The notes under the pieces: model-generated
What the model was told of the DNA's origin: nothing
The model's database searches: none
Seen by the model: only the letters and a program-made list of their open reading frames with translations
Translations under genes and position numbers: made by a program
Source of the DNA: Poa pratensis
Taxonomy: Eukaryota > Streptophyta > Magnoliopsida > Poales > Poaceae
NCBI GenBank assembly: GCA_947311845.1
Contig: CAMZMU010000040.1
Location: 64,050,708-64,114,707 of the forward strand
DNA: 64,000 nt
Reading direction: 5' to 3'
Shown: in pieces, positions 11,020-20,473 of the stretch
Layout of the letters: every line of letters starts with the position of its first letter
Position numbering within the stretch: the first letter of the stretch is position 1

Positions 11020-11395
11020 CTCCTGATCTCTAGTGCCACGTTAATTTTTTAAAATAATCCAAAACCATATTTCTATGCTTCAGAAAATTCCGAAAAAAAA
11101 ATCCGGTTGTTTCAAACTGTATAACTAAAGTGTAAAATATCAATTTCAAATACTTTGTATCCGAACTACGCAAAAATAGCAAAAGTGTGGATCTAAATAT
11201 GCATATTTTTAAATTTTTACGTTTTATAGATCTGTTATTTTGTGTAGCCCATAATATAAAGTATTTGAAATTTATATTTTACATGTTTGTTGTAAACATC
11301 ATTGACTAATGACTACATCCAGGTTTTTTAGAATTTTTTGAAACTCACAAATATGATTTTTGAAAAAAAATGGAGGGATTACTGGAGCTCGGGAG
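11020..11395. mobile_element. A-rich foldback element, about 375 bp
   Basis: The left arm (AGCTCCTGATCTCTAGTG..., with GTAAAATATCAATTTCAAAT near 11130) and the complement of the right arm (TCCCGAGCTCCAGTAATCC..., with GTAAAATATAAATTTCAAAT near 11285) align through most of their length. It is non-coding. It resembles the elements at 6300-6655 and 44505-44885 in layout. The target duplication was not resolved. Confidence 0.55.
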
Positions 11396-11784
11396 AAAAA
11401 AAAACACTTTCCACGTCTAGGATCCACTAGGTGTTCTTGAGGCGCACAAGTTGAGCAGCAATCTCACCAAAAAGCGTTCTACGGTGCGAACAAGGAGAGA
11501 CAGAAGAGGTCCCCTCGCGTCGCCTCCTCTGGGCGACCGAGGGGCGAAACCCTAACCCTAGCCGCCGCCACCCTCCCGCCGCCGCCTCCCTCCCCTCGTT
11601 GCCCCCTGAGGCTGCTACCGGGCTCGGCTGTGCAGCGCCCGTGACGGGGGCGGCGGGGATATGCGCTTCCCAGTCCCCCAGCCAGCGGCATGGAGGAAGG
11701 CCGCCCGGCTCGGGGTCCCTCGCCGGCAGTGGCGACCGACGGCTGCGCGACGTTCCCCGTCGTGTGCGCGTGTCGGGTGTCGCG

Positions 11785-13360
11785 TGATGACGTGAAAGCA
11801 CACGTTCGTTGGGAGACCCCAAGAGGAAGGTATGAAGCAGTGCAGCAGCAAGTTTTTCCTCAGTAAGATACCAAGGTTGTCAGATCCAGTAGGAGTAAAA
11901 GGCACCTCTGAAGGTTGTTGGTGGCGCGTTTACTCTATCACCAACGTGGAACCTGCACACAACACAATCAAACTACTTTGCCCCAACGAAACAGTGAGGT
12001 TGTCAATCTCACCGGCTTGCTGTAAACAAAGGATTAAACGTATGGTGTGGAAAATAGTGTTTAATTGCAGAGAATGAAAAGGAACAATGATTGCAGTTGG
12101 TTGTATTATCAGTGTAAAGAATGGACCGGGGTCCACAGTTCACTAGTGGTGTCTCTCCATAAAAGATAACTAACATGCTGGGTAAACAAATTACAGCTGG
12201 GCAATTGATGAATAGAGAGCGCATGACAATGCATATATATGACAAGATGACTACTATGATATTCAATTGGGCATTACAACAAGATACATAGACCGTTATC
12301 CAACAGCATCTATGACTAATAATCCACCTTCAGGTTGACATCCGTGTTCCCCGTTGGTATTAAGTTGCAAGCAACAGATTATTGCATTAAGTAAAGTGCA
12401 TAATGTAAACAATACAATTATCCTTAGACAAAGCATTGCTGTTTTACCCCTAGTGGCAACAGCACATCCACAACCTTAGACGTTGCTGTCACTCGCCCAG
12501 ATTACCGGAGGCATGAACCCACTATCTAGCATAAATACTCCCTCTTGGAGTTACAAGCATCTACTTGGCCAAAGCATCTACTAGTAACGGAAAGCATGCA
12601 AGATCATAAATAACATATAAGATAGATTGATAATCAACTTGATCATAGTATCAATATTCATCGGATCCCAGCAAACACAACATGTAGCATTACAATAAGA
12701 TGATCTTGATCATGATAGGCAGCTCACAAGATCTAAACATGATAGCACAAGGAGGAGAGACAACCATCTAGCTACTGCTATGGACCCGTAGTCCAAGGAT
12801 GAACTACTCACGCATCACTCCGGAGGCAGGCATGGTGATGTAGAGCCCTCCGGTGATGATTCCCCTCTCCGGCAGGGTGCCGGGAAGAGCTTCAGAACCC
12901 TCCCGAACTAGGGTTGACGACGGCGGCGGCTACGGAACTTTTCGTGGATGGAGGCTCGGGTATTTAGGGTTTTCTGGACGAAGGCATTATATAGGCGAAA
13001 GGGCGGCGTCTGGAGGCACCCGAGGGGGTCACGCCACCCCCGGCGCGGCAGGAGGTGGGGCCGCGCCGGCCCCTGGCGTGGCTGCCTCCTCGGTCGCCTC
13101 CGTCTCTCCTTTGGACTCCGTGTACGTGTTGGAAAATAGAAGGTTCTGTCCAAGTTTCGTCCAATTCCGAGAATATTTCCAGAACAGCTTTTCTGGAATA
13201 CAAAAACAGCAGAAAACAGGAACTGGCACTGTGGCATCTTGTTAATAGGTTAGTCCCAGAAAATGCATAAAAATGCTATGAAGTGTATATAAAACATGTA
13301 ACAATTGGTATAATATCAACATGGAACATCAGAAATTATAGATACGTTTGAGACGTATCA
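11785..13360 (-). repeat. 3' LTR (element orientation), 1576 bp
   Basis: On the minus strand it starts TGATACGTCTCAAACG and ends CGTCATCA (TG...CA termini). By eye it differs from the other LTR by about five substitutions and two single-base indels (near 11855, 11928, 11936, 13130-13133, 13278 and 13290). Confidence 0.93.
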
Positions 13361-13377
13361 AGCATCCCCAAGCTTAG
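13361..13377 (-). promoter_or_regulatory. Polypurine tract before the 3' LTR
   Basis: Minus strand AAGCTTGGGGATGCT lies directly against the TGATACGTC of the LTR. It is the expected primer for plus-strand DNA synthesis. Two further copies occur inside the element (15222-15237 and 15280-15294). Confidence 0.6.
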
Positions 13378-15205
13378 TTCTACTCGTCCTCGAGTAGGTA
13401 AAACGATAAAAACAAAATAATTTCTGAGGTGACATGCTACCATCATAATCTTGATCAAATAGTATTGTAAAGCACATGTTATGAATGAAGTGATCCAGGT
13501 CAATGGTCTATAGTTTGCTAACAAATAGATAATGAGCAAACAACTGAATCATATAAGCAAAAACTTTTCATGAATAGTACTTTCGAGACAAGCATCAAAA
13601 AGTTTTGCATAAGAGTTAACTCATAAAGCAATAGATTCTAAGTAAAAGGTATTTAACCAACACAAAGGAAGATTTAAGTTTCAGCAATTGCTTTCAACTT
13701 TCAACATGTATATCTCATGGATATTTGTCAACACAAAGCAATATAATAAGTACAATATACTAGCATATAAAAATTGTTGCACCAAAGTTGACACTAGTGT
13801 TTGCTTCTGAGATAGAAAGAAGTAGGAAAACTGACTCAACATAAAAGTAAAAGAAAGGCCCTTCGCAGAGGGAAGCAGGGATTAAATCATGTGCTAGAGC
13901 TTTTTAAGTTTTTGAAATCATATAGAGAGTAAAAATATAAGTTTTGAGGGTGTTTGTTAATTGTCAACGAATCAGAAAATGGAAAAGTACAATATGACCC
14001 CTGCCAACCAGACTTTTAAGAGCGGCTCCCATGAAGGACGTTATTTCTACCAGCAAGGCAGATCATCCCTCTTTCTCTTTTGTTTACACATGCAGATATT
14101 TCACTGTTTGTCATTGCTTGACTGATAAATCAGGGCAAAAATGTGAAGAGAATTAAGCGGTTAAAGTTGTAATTAATTGGGACTGGGCACCCCATTTGCC
14201 AGCTCTTTTTGCAAAATTAATGGATAAGCGGATGTATATGCCGCTAGTCCGGTGGTAAAGTCTGTTTGACAGTGACATAAAGACATCCACCCCGTCCTCA
14301 TGAGCTTGGTAAACATTGACACAAAAAGGAGTAATAAAAGTTTTGAATAGTTTAAAGGTAGCACATGAAAAATTTACTTGGAGTGGCAAGGAAATACCAC
14401 ATATAGGTAGTTATGGTGGACACAAATGGCATGGATTTTGGCTCAAGGTTTTGGATGCACGAGAAGCATTCCCTCTCAGTACAGAGTTTAGGCTAGCAAG
14501 GTTATTTGAAGCAAACACAGGATATCAACCGGTACAACAAGACTCATATGAAAACATATTGCAAGCATTATAAGACTCTACACTGTCTTCCTTGTTAACC
14601 AAACCCTTTTACTAGAAAATATCTAGACCTTAGAGATACCAATCATACAAACCAAATTTCAACAAGCTTTACGGTAGTTCTTCACTAATAGGTTTTAACC
14701 ACATGATACAAAAGCTTAAACATGAACTACTTGATAACTCAAAACAATTGACAAGTATCAAATTATCCAAGACAGTGATCTACAAGAATATGTAAGTCTT
14801 TTCCATTATACCATCTACCACATGCAGCATTTTCTGTTCCAACCAAACACCAATCAATTTATTTCAACACAAACTCTCCAAACAATTATAAGTGAAGCAA
14901 GAGAGTACTTTCTCTAAAAGAACTAACAGCTCTGAACAAGAGATGCATGAAAAACAGGAGCTAAAAGCATAGCAGTAGCTAGACAAGAATACTCAACAAG
15001 TATAAGTGAAGAATAGGAGTATTCAATGAAAAAGCGGAGCGTGTCTCTCTCCCAAACAAGATTGCTAGGATCCAACAAGTTGATCTCAGAAAATAAAATA
15101 ACAATGCGAAAATAAAAGCACACAGACGCTCCAAGTAAAGCACATATGATGTGAAAGAATTAAAATATAGTTTCACTAGAGATGACCTGATAAGTTGTTG
15201 ATGAA

Positions 15206-15294
15206 GAAGGGGATGCCTTGGGCATCCCCAAGCTTAGACGCTTGAGTCTTCTTGAAATATGCTGGGGTGATCCATGGGAGCATCCCCAAGCTTA
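15206..15294 (-). repeat. Internal duplicated polypurine-tract-like motifs
   Basis: GCATCCCCAAGCTTAG (plus) at 15222-15237 and GCATCCCCAAGCTTA at 15280-15294 repeat the sequence that forms the tract at 13362-13377. The first is part of a hairpin (GGGGATGCC, TTG, GGCATCCCC). Confidence 0.6.
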
Positions 15295-16536
15295 AGCTCT
15301 TCACTCTTCTTGATCACATTATATCATCCTCCTCTCTTGACCCTTGAAAACTTCCGCCACACCAAACTCAGAGTAATTCTCATTAGAGGGTTAGTGCACA
15401 ATCAAAAACTCACATGTTCTATAAGGACACAAACATGACCATTACTTTTTAAACATTAGCTACTGCCACTGATGTTATGTGAAGCTCTTCCACCCAAAAA
15501 AGAATTCCACTCAACACTAGTAAAAGAGAGAATGCAAAATAAAAGACAGAATCTGTCTAAAACAGAACAGTCCGTAAAGACGAATTTTTTCGAGGCACTT
15601 ACGTTGCTCAGATCGAAAAACTCAAAACTAACGAAAGATGCGTACATATCTGAGGATCACGCACAAAAATTTGCAGATTTTTCAATTTTCTGGCATTTTA
15701 TAAGAACGAAACGGTGAACAGCAAAAATCTGTTCCTGCGCAGAAATCCAAATCTAGCATCATCTTCTATTAGAGGCTCTACTTGGCACAACAATTCGAAA
15801 AAGTAAAGATACAAAGGATTGTTACAGAAGTAAACACACCTTGACTAAAACTGAAAACAAAAGATAATGGGTTGCCTCCCAAAAGCGCTTTCTTTAATGC
15901 CTTTTAGCTAGGCTAGAAGATTTTAATGATGCTCTCATAAGAATAAGAGTTGAAAAACAAAAGAGAGCATCAAGAGGCAAATATCAAACACATTTAAGTC
16001 TAACCCACTTCCTATGCAAAGGAATCTTGTAATAAAATAAATTATTGAAGCATAAAGCAACTAGCATAGAAAGATGAAACAAATGCAACTTCAAAACTTT
16101 CAACATAAAGAGAGGTGTTTTAGTACTTGAAAACTTTTACAACCATATTTTCCTCTCTCATAATAACTTTCAGTAGCATCATGAACAAACTCAACAATAT
16201 AACTATCACATAAAGCATGCTTTTCATGATCTACAAACACATAATTTTTATTAAGCTAAAAACAGTGGGGTCATTAAACCCACTTTTGACAATAGTAGTA
16301 TAATAAATATCATTAGGCAATATAGGACCATCATCAAGAGCATTATCATATATAACATTAGGGAGCACATTTTTACTTTCTGCAATTTCCTTTTCTTGAG
16401 TCAAGGACTTGTTACTTCAAATTTATCAAAAGGAGATATTTCAATAGAATCATGACATTCAACAATATAGCATTCTTCCTCCTTAGGTAGGCATGGAGGG
16501 TAATCATATAATGTAAGAGTTAAAGAGTTACTATCA
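15295..16536 (-). other. Non-coding interior of the LTR element
   Basis: A-rich interior without a reading frame. The stretch 15868-15915 (GGGTTGCCTCCCAAAAGCGC) is a block I recognise as common inside Triticeae LTR elements. Confidence 0.4.
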
Positions 16537-16961
16537 TTAGAGGTAGATCCTCCTTTTGTTCATCACTCTCTTCCTCTTTTTCATCCAATGAGCTTTCAGT
16601 TTCAGCAGTTTCTTCTCCCACAGGTTCCTGAAAGGTAGCAAGTTGTTCTGGAGAATAAGTTTTCTCAAGAAATTCAGTGATATAAGGATTATCATTGTAA
16701 TATTCAAGGCAATAACCAAGTATAGCAAAATTCTCAGATTTATAAGGAGAATCATCATCTTGAATAAAACCAGCAATTTCATAGGCACCTTAAAAACAAC
16801 AAATTCTTCAATTTGTTCAAGATTACCAAAGTCATAGTTTCCTTTAGCATAAGCAGCCAAGGTTTCATTATCATTATAATCACATTGGAAAGGGAGGTGT
16901 TTATGCCTTCTACAACAAAAGATTCATTAAAGCAGTAGGATTCATCATAAGTAGAGCACAA
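16537..16961 (-). pseudogene. Degenerate coding remnant inside the LTR element
   Basis: Two overlapping frames on the minus strand (FNESFVVEGINTS, then AYAKGNYDFGNLEQIEEFVV) join across a frameshift near 16790-16860. They look like an acidic, coding-derived stretch of the kind carried by non-autonomous Triticeae elements. There is no gag, protease or RT motif. I cannot name a function. Confidence 0.35.
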
Positions 16962-17277
16962 GTTTTAGCAAAATAATTCAATTACTTATTTGTTCCCATA
17001 ATATTTCCCTTTTTGAGACAAGCGGTATTCCTTATAATAATTTTGTTGTTCCTCCGTGAACCCACTTAGCCAATAAGATTTTGTTTCAAAGAAGAACCAT
17101 TGATAGCAATAAATAACTAGACATAATAACAAACCGAAATAAACTAATGCAAGAAACTAATTTTTTTGTGTTTTTGATAATTAAAAGCAAACAAGATAAA
17201 TAAAAATAAACTAAGCAAGACAAAAACAAAGTAAAGAGATTGGAAGCGTGAGACTCCCCTTGCAGAAATCCTCTTAC

Positions 17278-17295
17278 TCCCCGGCAACGGCGCCA
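17278..17295 (-). promoter_or_regulatory. Primer-binding site complementary to tRNA-Asp
   Basis: Minus strand TGGCGCCGTTGCCGGGGA matches the complement of the 3' end of plant tRNA-Asp (including CCA) over 18 nt. It starts 12 nt after the LTR, a longer gap than usual, and proves the minus orientation. The plus-strand match to a tRNA 3' end is not a tRNA gene. Confidence 0.85.
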
Positions 17296-17307
17296 GAAAA
17301 AGTTGCT

Positions 17308-18885
17308 TGATGACGTGAAAGCACACGTTCGTTGGGAGACCCCAAGAGGAAGGTATGAAGCAGTGCAGCAGCAAGTTTTCCCTCAGTAAGATACCAAGGT
17401 TGTCAGATCCAGTAGGAGTAAAAGGCACCTCTGAAGGTTGTTGGTGGCGCCGTTTACTCGATCACCAACGTGGAACCTGCACACAACACAATCAAACTAC
17501 TTTGCCCCAACGAAACAGTGAGGTTGTCAATCTCACCGGCTTGCTGTAAACAAAGGATTAAACGTATGGTGTGGAAAATAGTGTTTAATTGCAGAGAATG
17601 AAAAGGAACAATGATTGCAGTTGGTTGTATTATCAGTGTAAAGAATGGACCGGGGTCCACAGTTCACTAGTGGTGTCTCTCCATAAAAGATAACTAACAT
17701 GCTGGGTAAACAAATTACAGCTGGGCAATTGATGAATAGAGAGCGCATGACAATGCATATATATGACAAGATGACTACTATGATATTCAATTGGGCATTA
17801 CAACAAGATACATAGACCGTTATCCAACAGCATCTATGACTAATAATCCACCTTCAGGTTGACATCCGTGTTCCCCGTTGGTATTAAGTTGCAAGCAACA
17901 GATTATTGCATTAAGTAAAGTGCATAATGTAAACAATACAATTATCCTTAGACAAAGCATTGCTGTTTTACCCCTAGTGGCAACAGCACATCCACAACCT
18001 TAGACGTTGCTGTCACTCGCCCAGATTACCGGAGGCATGAACCCACTATCTAGCATAAATACTCCCTCTTGGAGTTACAAGCATCTACTTGGCCAAAGCA
18101 TCTACTAGTAACGGAAAGCATGCAAGATCATAAATAACATATAAGATAGATTGATAATCAACTTGATCATAGTATCAATATTCATCGGATCCCAGCAAAC
18201 ACAACATGTAGCATTACAATAAGATGATCTTGATCATGATAGGCAGCTCACAAGATCTAAACATGATAGCACAAGGAGGAGAGACAACCATCTAGCTACT
18301 GCTATGGACCCGTAGTCCAAGGATGAACTACTCACGCATCACTCCGGAGGCAGGCATGGTGATGTAGAGCCCTCCGGTGATGATTCCCCTCTCCGGCAGG
18401 GTGCCGGGAAGAGCTTCAGAACCCTCCCGAACTAGGGTTGACGACGGCGGCGGCTACGGAACTTTTCGTGGATGGAGGCTCGGGTATTTAGGGTTTTCTG
18501 GACGAAGGCATTATATAGGCGAAAGGGCGGCGTCTGGAGGCACCCGAGGGGGTCACGCCACCCCCGGCGCGGCAGGAGGTGGGGCCGCGCCGGCCCCTGG
18601 CGTGGCTGCCTCCTCGGTCGCCTCCGTCTCTCCTTTGGACTCCGTGTACGTGTCGGGAAAATAGAAGGTTCTGTCCAAGTTTCGTCCAATTCCGAGAATA
18701 TTTCCAGAACAGCTTTTCTGGAATACAAAAACAGCAGAAAACAGGAACTGGCACTGTGGCATCTTGTTAATAGGTTAGTCCCAGAAAATGCATAAAAATG
18801 ATATGAAGTGTATGTAAAACATGTAACAATTGGTATAATATCAACATGGAACATCAGAAATTATAGATACGTTTGAGACGTATCA
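17308..18885 (-). repeat. 5' LTR (element orientation), 1578 bp
   Basis: Same termini as the left copy. It carries the promoter that would drive the element's RNA. It is adjacent to the primer-binding site, as required for the 5' LTR. Confidence 0.93.
18511..18517 (-). promoter_or_regulatory. TATA box of the LTR promoter
   Basis: TATATAA on the minus strand (CCTATATAATGCC context), about 370 bp into the LTR, followed by an AAAACCCTAAATACCC leader. The same box is in the left LTR at 12987-12993. Confidence 0.55.
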
Positions 18886-20065
18886 TCGCGGTGCGCATCT
18901 TCCCCTCCCCGCGTCGTCGCTGGGTGATGCCGGCGGGTTCGCCCGCGCGGTGGACGGCTTCGTCAAGGGCTCCTTGCGCGTGGCGGCAGCCCCTCTTCGG
19001 CAGTGGCTTCGTGGCGGCGCGGCCTCCTCTAGCAGCGTGGCCTCCCGGTCCTGTGGCGTGCGGCACGGAGGTCCTTGGTCTGGCATCATGGTGATGCCCC
19101 TCTCCCCCCGATGTTGCGGCCGCTCGGTGCGGCGGCCCCGGGTTGAAGACCTGTCGTGGCGCTCTCCGTCGTGCTCGTTTCCCCGGCTTTATGGCGTTCT
19201 CTACCGTCCGGCTCCCGGTGCTCAAGGCCTCGCCCTCGATGTATCTGTGCTATGGATGGGTGGACGGTGGTGTGGGCGTGGAACTGGGGGAAACCCTTGG
19301 CCGGCCAGCGGCCACGACGTCGACCATGCTCCGGCGTCGGATCCCTCCTCGGAGGCTTCGCTGAGGTTTCCCTCCTAATCACCCACCCCCTGTTTTTGGG
19401 TGAAAACCCAATTCCCCTTTGTCGGCAGCAGCGGCGTTGCGACGTCGCATCCCTCCGTGGAGGCGCTGCCCGGGGATGACAGGGGTGGTCGTGAGCGTTC
19501 TGGTGGTTGGGGTAAGTTGGTGGTGGTGGTGCGGCCAGACTGGGGCCGACGGCGGTGTGTTTTTCTCTCTCGGCTGGCCTTCGCGTGGTCTCGGTCTCGC
19601 TGATGTGCTTGCCCAAGAGCCTACCATGGTTGCCGTTGCGGCGTGGAGAGCTTCGTGCTCTTGGTGGCATCTCGGCTCACCTTTGTTCAATGACGACTCA
19701 ACTGATGCCTCCCTCCTGTTAATCGTCTCGAGCTTCGTGGCGGAGCTCCTGTCTAGGTTAGTGCTAGGTGGTAGCTTGACACTCACCGATGATGGTGGTG
19801 GTGCTCCTCAGTTTTGTGCCTGGGGTTCGAGTCGCACGCCGGTGCGGTGCGCTAGGCATTGCTGAGTCTTGGCATTGTGATCCCTGACTGCACCCCTCGC
19901 CTCTGTGCCTCTCATGGTGGCTCTGCTGTTCTTTTCTAGTTGTCTTTTTCATGTATTTTCATTGTATTCTCTTCCCTAGTATCCCCTGTAATCTCTCCAT
20001 CTGTTTTGTAAGAACATGGCCCGTCAAGCTACTTTCGATGAATGAAACAAGCGGTGAGATTTATT

Positions 20066-20089
20066 CCCCCCCCCCCCCCCCCCCCCCCC
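20066..20089 (+). repeat. Poly-C run of about 24
   Basis: An uninterrupted C tract in the 3' region of the retroposon. Length may be unreliable in assembly. Confidence 0.8.
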
Positions 20090-20122
20090 GTGTCAATCTC
20101 GAAAAGAAAAAAAGCGTTCTAC

Positions 20123-20473
20123 TGACAGCCCCAACTTTTCTCTTTAATTTTACTACTCGTAACTTCGATGAGCTTTGTAAAAAAAGAGAGTATAGCATAT
20201 GAACTGAAAAGCTAATCATTTACCCAAATGTCTCCTGAATTGAGTTTTTTCACCATTACTGATCAGTTTTTAATATCTGTTGAAAGACATGATTAACCTT
20301 CATAAGACTTTGCCAAAAGTGAGAGCAACTTGGCCCAGCTTCAGCCTGAGCAAGTCTCCTGTCTTGTTGATCGTTAAATTTCGTGGAACGAACCATCACT
20401 CCAGCGCAGCCACGTACTCCGATCCCAACGCCTCGTACCTTCCGCCTCGGCCGGCGACGTGTCAACTCCTCTG
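20123..20473 (+). other. Region upstream of the WIP pseudogene
   Basis: AT-rich sequence becoming GC-rich from about 20400. No convincing TATA box. A frame opening with GTG at 20383 overlaps the true start but belongs to the other side of the frameshift. Confidence 0.35.

Larger units (their letters stand above)
11785..18885 (-). mobile_element. Complete non-autonomous LTR retrotransposon (TGATACGTC family), TSD TCGCG
   Basis: Two near-identical LTRs (11785-13360 and 17308-18885) bracket a 3.95-kb interior. A perfect 5-bp target duplication TCGCG lies at 11780-11784 and 18886-18890. The element is on the minus strand: its 5' LTR is the right copy, the primer-binding site follows at 17278-17295, and the polypurine tract precedes the left copy. 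The interior has no gag-pol reading frame, only short degenerate ORFs, so it is LARD-like and must borrow proteins from a relative. The few differences between LTRs indicate a very recent insertion. I do not assign a named family. Confidence 0.93.
11483..20108 (+). mobile_element. LINE-like retroposon (about 1.5 kb) with 14-bp TSD, split by an LTR element
   Basis: The 14-mer AAAAAGCGTTCTAC occurs at 11469-11482 and again at 20109-20122, bracketing this insertion. Without the nested LTR element the body is about 1.5 kb: a GC-rich 5' part with an AAACCCTAACCCTAGCCGCC tract typical of LINE leaders, a middle without a lasting ORF, and a 3' end with GATGAATGAAACAAGCGGTG, a run of about 24 C and an A-rich tail. 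Long, variable-length target duplications and an A-rich end indicate target-primed reverse transcription. There is no endonuclease or RT, so it is non-autonomous. GC-rich ORFs here (11.43-11.82 and 18.85-19.95 kb) are shadows. Confidence 0.65.

Noticed and set aside
11427..11822. GC-rich ORFs on both strands as a host gene exon
   Set aside because: The region lies within the retroposon leader and the ORFs run into the LTR across the TSD.
12853..13245. ORFs duplicated at 12.85 and 18.38 kb as a repeated gene
   Set aside because: They are the same stretch of the two LTRs.
17278..17295. tRNA-Asp gene fragment
   Set aside because: Only the last 18 nt match, there is no cloverleaf, and its place beside the LTR identifies it as a primer-binding site.
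18854..19865. Overlapping GC-rich ORFs up to 194 codons as genes
   Set aside because: All frames are open because of composition; no domain, and the region lies between the LTR TSD and the retroposon tail.
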